From Ptychodera flava (Eukaryota; Hemichordata; Enteropneusta; Ptychoderidae), in assembly GCF_041260155.1 (NCBI RefSeq), contig NC_091945.1:32184296-32248295 (forward strand): a stretch of DNA of 64,000 nt. The letters run 5' to 3'. Positions 1 to 11,300 of this stretch are shown here, piece after piece (positions within the stretch are counted from its first letter, which is position 1; every line of letters begins with the position of its first letter). The notes under the pieces are model-generated. The model worked only from the letters and a program-made list of their open reading frames with translations. It had not been told where the DNA came from and did no database searches. A program made the translations under genes and the position numbers.

Positions 1-500
1 TACCACCTCGTACTAAAACCACTTCGCTTACCGTATAGTTCCGTCAACTCAAAAACATCGATGTCACGATGTATCATAACGTTGTTTTTACCTGCAACTT
101 GGCTACCACGAACCATTTATTCTTCCATGAAACCATACCATATATTAGATAAAAGAAACACACAAACTACTAAATGGTACATTTCAGGTGCCCTGCGCAG
201 TACATTGCGATGTCATTTTCTCGAAATGTGTACAATTTCAAGATTTCAGTCCTGGGATGGTAGAAAGGTGATTAAAACTTCACTGGCAGTGGTTGGTTAT
301 TTTCAGCTTTTAACGGTTACCGATAAATTGGGGAGTTAAGTCGTGTTTTTTTTTCGGGTCGCAATGGTTTTGGGCGACGTGATTTTTGGGGCGAAGAGGT
401 TTTGGTACGAGGTTGTTTTGGTGCGAAGTGGTTTTGGTGCGAAATGGTATGGGACGAGATGGTATGGTGCGAAGTGGTTTTGGTGCGAAGTGTCTGGGAA
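1..500. repeat. Degenerate GCGAAGTGGTTTTG repeat block with inverted left end
   Basis: Positions about 380-495 hold several imperfect copies of a 16-base unit of the type GTGCGAAGTGGTTTTG. The first 27 bases of the window read as the reverse complement of the same motif (compare 1-27 with 426-452: the two arms match except for a few transitions). I read this as a fold-back element whose left end may be cut by the window edge. The space between (60-340) has an open frame of 92 codons with no recognisable protein, so I do not call a gene there. Confidence 0.55.
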
Positions 501-626
501 CCCTGTGATCATACTATTCATAGTCTGATCATGGAGGTAGTACCTCCATGGTCTGATCATGACCTACGTACCAGCGGCACCTCCATGTACGTGTACGCAT
601 GGATGTAAATTTTTTACATCCATGGT

Positions 627-1435
627 GTACGTATGTACGGCGCTTATCTGACAAAACGTGCTTATCTGACAAAAATAACTAATTACTGCTTGTAACCATA
701 CTCATTTGTGGAAAGTAATCCCTCACACAATATTTCGTATGTTAAAACACACAAACGAAATCTTAATTAGAGCTGTCTAAAATCACAAACATCACAAAAT
801 AGCCATAAAATAGTTAACAGATACAGTAAATTTCATTGATTGCGTAAAATCGCCGAGCGCCTCAATTAATCACTGTGTATACATCGATCAACACATAGAG
901 GCTGTCTTAAGGGGTAGAGGAGAGGGCACGAGGTCACATGAGGTCGTGCGCTCTCACGGTGACTGGAGTATCAAAATCACCACAATGGAAAGCAGAGTAC
1001 TTGTGTTTTTGTTTTTCATCTGACACCTTCCTCGATCGCTCATTTAGCCATTTGAGTACATATATTATACTCAATAAACATGCACGTTGATGATAAGAAA
1101 AGCACCTACATGACGGCGTTATCTCCATGGTCTCGAATACAGTACAGCGAGCAAGCGCGAGCCCGGCTGATGGAAGAACAACCACAATACAAACGAATTA
1201 ATACATGTCAACAATTTGAGAGTAGTTTTAATACAGAAACAAAATCCTTCGTATAGAAGACTTCGTATTAACGTTAAATTGGCACACTCCGTGTACACAA
1301 CAACATCGTACGAAGGGCGAAGCGACATTTACCGCGCGCATGAAGTGCGCTTGCTAAAGTGACTCCCCAGGGTATTGCTAAAAGGATTTTTGTCAGATAA
1401 GCACGTTTTGTCAGATAGGCGCCGTACATACGTAT
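627..1435. mobile_element. Non-autonomous fold-back (MITE-like) element, about 810 bp
   Basis: The ends form a terminal inverted repeat of about 50 bases, 627-676 against 1386-1435, almost identical. Each arm contains the motif GCTTATCTGACAAAA twice in direct orientation (one copy has C for T), so the arm itself is a short tandem repeat. The interior (680-1380) has only short frames with no recognisable transposase. A copied cut-and-paste element mobilised in trans is the usual explanation for this structure. I could not define a target-site duplication. Confidence 0.75.
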
Positions 1436-1491
1436 GCCCGACGTACTGTGTGGAGCTATCAAAAGAATGCTTCTTTCGGTAGCTCCATGAT

Positions 1492-1602
1492 AATAGCTGC
1501 AGTATTATAGCTCGACGTTTTGCTTGGGTATTTGGGTTTGACGGCAAAACCATCCAACCCAAATACCCAGGCAAAACCTCGAACTACAGTACTGCAGCTA
1601 TC
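1492..1602. repeat. Long hairpin-forming palindrome
   Basis: The arms ATAGCTGCAGTA...GGGTATTTGGGTT and AACCCAAATACCC...TACTGCAGCTAT pair over about 45 bases around a loop of roughly 15 bases near 1548. It sits just outside the 627-1435 element. It looks like an independent small MITE or the stump of one. Nothing coding is seen. Confidence 0.65.
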
Positions 1603-1750
1603 TGAGTAGTTGGATGTATCACACGGCGGTGCAGTCCGAGATCACAGTCCGATCACACAGTGCTGCACTCGCAGTGCAGAAGCGATTGGACATCCTGCGC
1701 TGAAATATTGAGGTTACAAGGAAATACGGGAAACTAAGCCACAGAAATAC

Positions 1751-1822
1751 CTTCTCTCTTTTCCTCCTCTTCACTTCTTCTTCTTCAGAAGAGTCGGTCG
1801 AGTGATGTTTCCTTTTGAACAT
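1751..1822 (-). CDS. Likely first coding exon of an unidentified, charged nuclear-type protein (partial gene)
   Basis: On the minus strand, an ATG at 1822-1820 opens 24 codons that end at a good splice donor (GAGAAG|GTATTT; the intron GT is at 1750-1749). The peptide begins MFKRKHHSTDSSEEEE and continues with a Lys/Arg-rich run. Such N-termini are common in splicing or RNA-binding proteins, but I cannot name the family. The remaining exons would lie leftwards, in 1-1740 or outside the window. None is convincing in the window, where repeats dominate. The call rests on the start, the biased peptide and the donor only. Confidence 0.4.
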
Positions 1823-2288
1823 CTTTCAGTTGTGGTTCTCTGCTCAGCGTCGCTGAAAACACTGGCTGACCTTCTTGCAGGTCAACGGGTCACGTGAGGT
1901 CATCGTCAACTTCCGGCTTAGTTTAAAGGCGTTTTAAAGTTTTAAAACATACACGATTACACATCGACCGACTCGTGGCGCTTTTTGTCGTTCTGAAATT
2001 GTACCCATGCCCAGCAGATATGCAAAGGGTGCTTGATATATTTTAACATAGCTTTTCTTGGTCTACTTCCCTGTCCCTATTCTGCCACTGGCTGCGCTGT
2101 AAAATCATGAATATGTAGCAGCCAGCGGCAGAAAAGGACAACTATGTTGGCAGCATTGCCGTGCGAATAGTTTTGCAGACGTCCGTTTGTTTTTGTTGTT
2201 TTGTATCGATCTTTATCAACACAATAATACTTACTACGCAAATAAAAGTGGTTTTATAAAGTAAAATGCCGCAAACATAGATAGCGAT

Positions 2289-3891
2289 ATTTTATTTATT
2301 TATTTACACTGTAGGCCTAATGAGCGGCCGAGTTACTAAATGAGTCATTTTCATCGGGATCAATTAATACAACAATCTTAATAATGACAGAAGTACATAT
2401 AAGATAATAAAGTCGTCTACAAAGGAAAATTCAGTTTGATAAACTCTCTTAGCTTCACCTTAAACTGTATAACATTGGCGCATGTCTTATGTCGTTTGGC
2501 AGAGAATTCCAGAGTTTGCAGCACGGTAGGCCTAATGAAAACTCCGTTGACCAGTAGGCCTATTTAAAGCGGACTCCACGAACTCTACAACGTGTGGAGC
2601 GGTCTCAGTCAGAAAAATGTAACAACTTAGCCGGCTATTGAACCACTCTTTTTTGGGAGTGGAGATTTAGCCGAGTGGTTTTCTCTCTGGCCTCTTGCTA
2701 GGCGACTGATGCCGTATGCTGTGGTTTCGAACCCGATTGAAAACTAGCCGTATTTGGAATACTGTACAACAGCCTTGACGAGAAACATAATGTGTTTGAT
2801 AAGAATGAACGTCACTCTGAAATACAAAGAACTTTACACAGATATTTTGATGCTTCCAGTCATACACTTAAATGTTAACTCCCATGAAATGAACTATTCT
2901 TTGTCCAATGGACGAACTTTGAACCGAGAAAATAACTCAAGAGAAGGATAGTCATAAGGTAATTCAAACAGAATACGTAAAGCTCTCTTTTGTAAAGTGA
3001 AAACTTCGTTGAGATTTGTTTCTGTTGTGTTTCCCCACACAACACAACAGTAGTCAAGAGTACTCTGTATAAGACCTTTATATAAAATGATGCGGTGGCT
3101 CATTGGAATAAATGTGCGTAATCTAAATATCTATGTGTTCATTCCATGATAAACATTCATCAACAGTTACTCCCAAGATTTTTCCATTATATCCACGGGG
3201 AATTTCAATTCCATTAAGATGTACGGATAATGAGTTGTTTGTCTCTTTTGGACGATTCAAATTGAAATTAGAACTTACCAGAAGATACTTTGTTTTTTGG
3301 TTTTTTTTGTTTTTTTTTTTTTTTTGGTTTACATTAATTTTATACTAATTGAGTTTGCCGTAATCCAATTAGAAATTGGTGAAATGGCATCATTCATTCT
3401 ATCATTAACAACGTCAATACATTGACCACTTGCAAGCAAAATTTGGTCATCTGCTTACATGTGTATACTTGAAGAATCAACACATAAAGATAGATCATTG
3501 ATAAAGAGCATAAGGATTGAACCTTTGGGAACACCAGTAGTTATATTACGCCTCTTTCACAAACACCCTATATAACTAACAATTTGCTGTCGAGAAGCGA
3601 GGTAAGATATAAACCAGGCAACAACGTTATCTGCTAACCATAACAAGATAGTTTCCTTAATAAAATGTCGTGGTTGATAAGATCAACGGCTTTGGACAGA
3701 TCAAGTAAAAGAAGACTGTTGAAATAACCCTTGTCCATATCATGTAAAATTTCGTCAGAGAGCCTAATCAACGCGATACCCATATGGGAGAAAAAAGAAT
3801 AACTAACATTATCCATCGAATAGAAATATGGTACAATCTCTATTAAAAGTATCTGTCTACCTTGCTGGTACATTGGACAATGTTTTAACAA
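2289..3891 (-). mobile_element. Decayed non-LTR retrotransposon (LINE), 3' part of reverse transcriptase
   Basis: Read on the minus strand, three blocks of a Jockey/CR1/L2-like reverse transcriptase are seen in the right order. Around 3640-3700 there is LLLDLSKAVDLINHDILL (the family has AFD in place of AVD). Around 3470-3540 there is GVPKGSIL...MLFINDLS, then a position where the catalytic YADD is now stop-ADD, followed by ILLASGQCI. At 2894-3080 there is the C-terminal LIQSTLDYCCVVWGN...LQKRALRI block. Stops and frameshifts separate the blocks, so the copy is dead. The repeated TTTA at 2289-2305 is the expected A-rich 3' tail read in reverse. A poly-T tract at 3289-3330 may be a further insertion. 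Confidence 0.85.
2660..2740 (+). repeat. tRNA-derived SINE-like sequence or tRNA pseudogene
   Basis: A box A-like motif TTAGCCGAGTGG (2668-2679) and a box B-like motif GGTTTCGAACC (2723-2733) are spaced as in a Leu/Ser-type tRNA. A GCCT/AGGC pair could be the anticodon stem. The acceptor stem does not close and no clean cloverleaf can be drawn. I therefore call a SINE head or tRNA pseudogene rather than a working tRNA. It lies inside the span of the LINE relic and on the opposite strand to it. Confidence 0.55.
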
Positions 3892-5364
3892 AACGTTGAT
3901 CGTCTTCGAGATGATTTTATAGCGTTATAACTTATTTCCTCTATTGTCGAGGACTATTATATTATTATTATAATTATACTATGCTACATGATCCTTTTAA
4001 CATTTTCTGTTTTCTCTCTATGAGAACTCAGTATGAGAAAGCAACATGCACCAATACTTCACAATCAGATACAGCGACATATTTTAGAAAGAGAGAAATG
4101 ACAAGACATTTTTCAGTTTTTGCCGCTATTTACCTGTGCTTCTATGGTGATCAGGGATAAAAGAAGAGGTCCTCTCAAATCCGTGGCAAAACGCGTCCAA
4201 CAGTTATTCCTCTTTGACATAAAGAAATGAAAACAAGAAAACTGCTGTCGTATATTGTTTTTCTGCTTTTGTTGAATAAGTGAAAAGTAAATGTAAGTTC
4301 CTTTTTCATGTTTTTGCTTTTCTCTCCTGTATACGTATTAACGAAACAGGGAGCCCTACTTTCTACAGCGTGGTCTAAGTGCGTCCATTCATTTTACGAA
4401 TTTTACAACAAAACGCAAAATTGAGAGTTGCAGAGATATTTTAGCTTCTTTTTATAACGCGCGTTCTCATTGGGGCGTACTTATCAACTCAAGAGTTCGT
4501 TATATATCGTGGACGAGTTTGTTATTGTTCATGGTGGATAGGTTTGTGCATAATTATTCATAGTTTCGATGCATTTCTTTTATAATAATGTTAAATTGCC
4601 ATGGCAACCTTTCGTGGAGAAACTGACCAGTCCGTACCAGTAAAAGAGTCCATTCGTTTTTACAATGTAATAAATACAGTGTCCATTCTACCTTCGTACA
4701 TATTTCAGCTGGCCAGTTCCTTGTTTGCTCCAAAACTCTGAAACATATAAAACACGAAAAATACCATATCTGATAATTTTTTTTCCTCTTTTATTATAAA
4801 CAAAATCAAGTGATTGCAGAGTTACATTAATGTATTACGGTAGAAGGTCACATAAAGAATTTACAAAAGGTTGTGAATTCACTCGTAAATTTTCATTACA
4901 TCAGGTCTAGTACTCATTGTCTTTTCTATATTGTAACGTACAGTAAATTCTTTTTAAGTAAAAAGATTGAAAATGTAATTTGTAGATTTATTGGAGAAAG
5001 GGTGAAAATCACACCATCAATGAAAATTTTTGGTGACCCCGTTGAAAACATGGTCACCCCAGACATTGTAATACGGTTATGCAACTTCTAATTTTATTAG
5101 GAAAACGGTGCATACATAAATACTGGATATCAGAAACAAATATTCCAATTGGAATTTTACTTACCATATCTGATACATCTTCCAGTGCATTGTATTGGTC
5201 GACTGGCCACAATACTACGGGTCAAGTTCATTGTCGTGACTTGAGACTGACAGAGGCCCCGGATGAGAAAGCACTGGGCGTACGATTGTTTGACAAGTGA
5301 ATATATCTATTTCCCACGCGCAGGCTGACCTTGTTACACAACGTTTAGTTGTACAAAGGGGAAG

Positions 5365-8300
5365 ATGGCAGACCTGAAAGCTACCATAGAAGCCTGCAAT
5401 GTAAAGTTTATGGAGCGTTACAGTTCCGGTGATATGAAGGGGCTTTCAGAACTTTACACAGAAGACTGCCAATTCATGCCCCCTGGAAGCGAAACAAAAA
5501 CAGGGCGTAAAGGTAGGAAGTAATACCACCGCTTACGTTACGATCCTTTGGTACCTCCATGGATCGATCGATTTAATTATGTGATACTGCAATGCCATTG
5601 GGTGAACTAGCTTTGCAGCTAAAGTTTATGTAATTATGATGTAAACCTGCGCTTACGACAGTCGCTAAATTTTGAAGCGAAATATTGATGTTTGTTTTAC
5701 ACAACAGAAGAATACAAGATGGTTTCGAGGTGGAGGAACCAAAAAATCCACACCGCAACCAAAAACTTTTTATTTTGCTCATTAGTATATCAACATTGCT
5801 TCAATGTTACTCTCTAGTATATGACTTTTTCTCTCGTGTATGTTTCCTTTTGCAAGGAAGAGTTGATGATTCTTCAGCCCAGTGCATTTTGACCCCGGCG
5901 TCGACAGTGTACTCCAGAATGTACACGCAGGGGGCGTGGCACCACAAGCCATGACGAAGGGGTACATGGCGCATCGAGAAAGCCGCGTTCAAATTTCATA
6001 GGCGGACAGGTGTAAAAATAATATATCCCTTCCACAGGCTATCGATTAAGTAGACTACCCGTGAAATTGTAATTTAACCCGTGTTGTTGTTGTTACAACT
6101 CCTGTCCACAGATGCTCATTAGCTGGACTACGTCCGTAAGCACGGCTATTTATGTCCGGCAGGCTAAATACAGAGAATATAACAAATATTGCATTATCCT
6201 GCTGGACACCGGATATTGTCCTGTTCACGGATGTAGTGCAGCTAATGAACCCTGTGCAACCTTCCAGTCTGTCACAAGGAGATACAATTACAATTTTAAC
6301 CAATTGACTGGGAAAGAAATTCCAGAAAACTTTAAGATACTCCTCTTTAGTTTCTGATCAGTGAAAAATAATTTATTTTGATACCAGCTCAACAAGCTAA
6401 CAAGTGGCATGTCTGACAGAGAAATAGGGAAATGAGCTCATAAGTTCTTATGAAGCTTTACTTTGGAAGCCATATGTCAGAGTACACCTCTAAATACTTT
6501 CCAAATTTAGAAATACATGCTTAACTTATGTGTGCATAAAAAGAAAATGTTCTGAGGTAATAAATTTTTGAAACATCAAAAAATAAAGAGAATGTGTTTA
6601 CACATGTCTTCTCAAAGTTAAACAGGCAAGGGTTATGACGGTAATTGTATATAATGTTAAGAATCAACAGTGACAACTTAGTAATGGTTTTCTCTCATGA
6701 AACTGCAACGTCATAAATAAAATACAGAACAAGTCACAATAATTTATAATAGTCCGCTGTTTTATTGCGAACGTCAAAATGAACCGGAGACCAACTTTGA
6801 TAAGCCCCTATCAATTTCCCTGGCAATCTTCCAATATCCCTTGGAAAACACCGAGGTACTTTGGTCTGTAAACATACACTGCGCCTGCTGTGCTATCTCC
6901 ATTCGATCTCCCTATGCAAGCTTCTGCATGGATCAAACCATTTTGCGCCAGTTTACAGCTATGGCTGTTTGATATCAGTGTATTCAACGAAGCTCATGGC
7001 ACACTTGTTATATACCACAAAACAATGGAAACGCTGGAGTTCCCGAGACAGAATCGTTAGGAAAATGACACGTTTTTCCAGTACTTTCTTGATCCTTTGA
7101 CCCTGCCCACCCCCGTCACCTAAATAGTATAGTTCATTACACAGTAACGTCCGCTGCCGTGCCGATTTTATCCCTTGCCGATTTCGTCCCCGCGCATGCG
7201 CTGACTATCCAACAGGGCTTCACTGGGATAAGATCGGCCCGATTTCGGTTCTGTTGCCGATTTCGACCCTCGACGCAAAATTAAAGTTCACGCTAAAATT
7301 TCTTTCGTATAATCTACCCGTTGGTCATTTTTGAGTGTCTCAATTATGTGAAAATGTATTATAAGTTTGGGGAAGTGCATCAATCGGTGTAATTTACTTG
7401 GAACATAGAACTGCTATAGCTGCCGATTTCGGTTCTGCAGTTGCCGATTTCGACCCTCGACTCAAAATCCAAGTTCACGCTAAAATTTCTTTCGTACAAT
7501 CTATCCGATGGTCACTTTTATGTGTCTAAATTAGTTTAAAATGTATTATAAGTTTGGGGAAGTGTATCAATTGGTATAATTTACTTGGAGTATAGAACTG
7601 CTATAGCTGCCGATTTCAACCCTCGACTCAAAATCCAAGTTCACGCTAAAATTTCTTTCGTATAATCTATCCGGTGGTCAATTTTATGTGTTTAAATTAG
7701 TTAAAAATGTATTATAAGTTTGGGGAAGTGTATCAATTGGTATAATTTACTTGGAGTATAGAACTGCTATAGCTGCCGATTTCGGTTCTGCAGTTGCCGA
7801 TTTCGACCCCCGACTCAAAATCCAAGTTCACGCTAAAATTTCTTTCGTACAATCTCGGATGCGTAAGCGATCTTGCCAGTTTGCGCCCAATTATCGACCA
7901 ATACTGTTTCATCTGCAGGAATTTCGGTACAAGTACGGTATACGATTTGACAGGCTATGATAAGAATGCTTCTCAACAAAAAGTCGAAACGGCTGACATA
8001 TGATAGAAGAAAGTGGCTTCAGATTTGGGGCTACATGTCTGGGGCCGTTTTATGAATAGAAACCATGTTGGGTAGTCTGCGCATGTGCGGGGACGAAATC
8101 GGCAAGGGATAAAATCGGCACGGCACCGCCATTGTTTATTTTCATTCACGGACCACGATGTTAGTTGAGTGTTAGTTTTCATTCTCTGGACATGAAGTGT
8201 ATTAGTTTGAAGCAATTATCCTTTCATCTGTGAAGAGTTTTACTGGTGACTATTACAATTTTCACTGCTATGTTGTTGTTTTCACAAGATGCAGACTGCT

Positions 8301-11300
8301 TTTCCGTGCAGTCAATCATCGACAGTTTTTCTACTCTCTACTGATCGGCACATGACGTCCTCATGTCAAGTTTTAGGATTTTTTTGATGCTGAAATTTCA
8401 CCAAAACGCCATTTCTGTATCCAGAGATTGTGTAATCAGTTTGATTTAAAACAGCGATATAAAACACTGTGTCTGTTAATCTCGGAAATTTTGGCTAAGT
8501 TTTGCTGTCTTATCTATGGTTGCCGATCAGTATGTGCACAGGCTGCGTTAGGGCCAGTATAGAGAGATCAGTGTATGCCAGTTCATAAAATCGTGAGAAT
8601 ATTTTTTTCTCTGTCGACGTCAATTTGCCTTACAATGGATTTTTAGGCAAGAAAGACAATCATAGAAAAATGGTTGACAGGCGTTTCCCAAACCAGTATC
8701 GCCACAGAAATGCATCGCATGCTCAGCACTGTGAACGATGTCATAATGAAATACCGGAGAACTGAGCATTTCCGGCCGGCCGAGAGTCAAATCAGGGCCT
8801 CACTCAGTACAACGACATTGTCTGTCACTAGATATACCAACTGGCTGTATCTCAGTCGTTCCGTGTGAATGTTTCTAATTTTACCGTGGAACTCAACTTC
8901 TACTTGAAACATTGCCATTGCCCATCCATGTGCTCTCACACTGACAGTTGTTTACTTTGCAAGCTCATGGAATTTACTATTCAAGTTTGGGTAAAGTATG
9001 TCATGTGACATGACTGCATACGGGAAATACTTCACGATAACAGGATAAACGCACGTAACAATGCAAAACAAGTTCTGTGAAAAATCGAGTTTCAAATTAG
9101 TATTACAATTAAAGGTCTTAGAATCGCATGCTTTATTTCATTTCTTGTCAACCACTTTGGGCTTCAAAATGGTTTCTTCCGGAAAGGGAGCCAGAAATAG
9201 AAGGGAGATCGAATGGCGGTAACACAGCAGGCGTCTAGTATGTTTATTGGCCTGTTTATCGGCAACACTAACCAAAGTACCTCGGTGTTTTCCAAGGGAT
9301 ATTGGAAGATTGCGAGGGAAATTGATAGGGGCTTATCAAAGTTGATCTCCGGTTCATTTTGACGTTCGCAATAAGCATTGACTTCTGAAACTCCCAACAC
9401 ATGGGACTCCGTGCATTGATATTTCAATCTGAAAATGCTAGACTCTTGCCATTACTTTGACACTTACCTCACTGCATTGTCATCTTTGGTTTATGCATTT
9501 TATTGTAAGGTGATATCTTGTCTGTCAGGATTTTGGAACACTGTTCATAGTTCAAAGTTGATGCCCAAGTAGATCTTATTTTATCATGAAGTCTAGGTCA
9601 CACTTGTATAAACGACCTCCACCATTTCAAAACACTGATTGCAGCTACCGCGGTAGTCAATTACTGTAAAGGCACAGCAAATTGCACCATCATTTGACAG
9701 GAAAATAGTCTTACTATTAAACTCTGAATGTAATTCTGCTTCAAAATCTGTAATAATATATAATGAACTATTGCCTAATGTGAATGCATAAGTCTTCAAG
9801 GATTTTAGGTATCAAGACAGTGAAAGCCTTGCTGCTAGACATACAACTCTGACAAAATGCAGAAAGATAAGAGATTTAATAGTTCGCACCCCCATTGGCT
9901 TTATATTTGAACTATTGGCAGGCATTCACTCTATGTATTGACTGTATGAACATGCTATAATTTGTACTATAATTGGCACTAACAAGTGAATCTATTGTCC
10001 CCTGAAGTCCCCAAGCATGACTCAGCACAATTTGTCTTGTAAACATCTTATTTGAAGTAAAATTGTCTACTGTACAAGTACCTGAAAGGGTGTTGCCTAG
10101 ACAAAATCTAAGATAGTGATAACAGGTAGTTGACAATTACTAAGTAGCATAAGAAAATGGAATTGAAGGCATGCTATACATCACCAATGAGATGGAAGAC
10201 AATGGTACTTTTAATAGGTTACTGTTCCTCTGTTTTAGGTCAGGTCAAGTCAGGTCAAGTCAGGTCAGATCAGTCACATGATGCAACAAGTGGCCTGACA
10301 CTGGTCACACTCCTTTGTTTCCTATGTAACATTTCTATTATGCATGCATTGTAACATAATAGAAATCAGTTATGCAATGCATATTAATGAGTGTTTTGTA
10401 ATTATAGAGATTCAAGGGCTTTTACTCATTTCAGTAGTAAATACTTATAGACACAGATACTGCTCTGCAGGTATGGTATCTTAACACCTTAACACTGTGA
10501 TTATTATCAGCCTACCCCTGACCCTGTAAGTGTCATCCACTTACACACACTTTATTGTCTGCAGTTATGCAGTCACCAGGGTCTTGCAAGGAAGATTTTT
10601 CAGAAACTTCATCATTTGCCAAGCTAAAAAACACTTGAGTTTTACCATAGAACCGAAATATACTAGTATATCAGAACCATGGGTAATAATTTAACAGATT
10701 CTGTAAATTTTAGTGCCCACTTTTACAAAAATCCCTTGCAAATAAAAATACAGATATAAATTTGACAACCAGAAGTTTGGTAGTGAAAGTAAACATGATA
10801 GTATTTGCAGGTTTTAGACCAAAAAAGAAACGTTTCATTACTCATACTTGCACAGTTGATCTAGGCCAACTTCAGCCTTAATTTTTTCTGACATTTCTGG
10901 AAAAATTAAATACAAACTGACTGGACCACACACAACATGGCAGAAAATGTTAATATCTATAGCATCACTTGTACACATTTTATGGTTCTGAACTGTTGTC
11001 GTTATCCTTCAGCATGGCAGAATTTCCACTGCATGTGTAACATATTCCTGTTGTATCTTGTCATATAAAAATGAAAATAAAAAAGTCTGTCACCATATGG
11101 TTTCTGAGTAAGAGCTGTGAAGCAAATCTGTGATCTTTTCATCCAATGAACCAAAGTATCCTTCCTAGATAATTATTTATTTGTTTACTTATTATTTATC
11201 TAGTTGCATTTCATAAGCATGTTGCCATGGCCGAAATCATTGTGCAAACTGTATCATGAAAATTATTCTGGGAATAGATTTTAGCAGGTGAACAGCTGGT

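Larger units (their letters stand above)
1823..5364. other. Intergenic stretch dominated by transposon remains
   Basis: Between the candidate minus-strand exon (ending at 1822) and the plus-strand SnoaL-like gene I see the LINE relic at about 2289-3891, a tRNA-like piece at 2660-2740, and low-complexity T-rich DNA at 3289-3330. From 3900 to 5364 I recognise no gene. The open frames at 4873-5300 have no family resemblance and no supporting splice sites. Confidence 0.6.
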
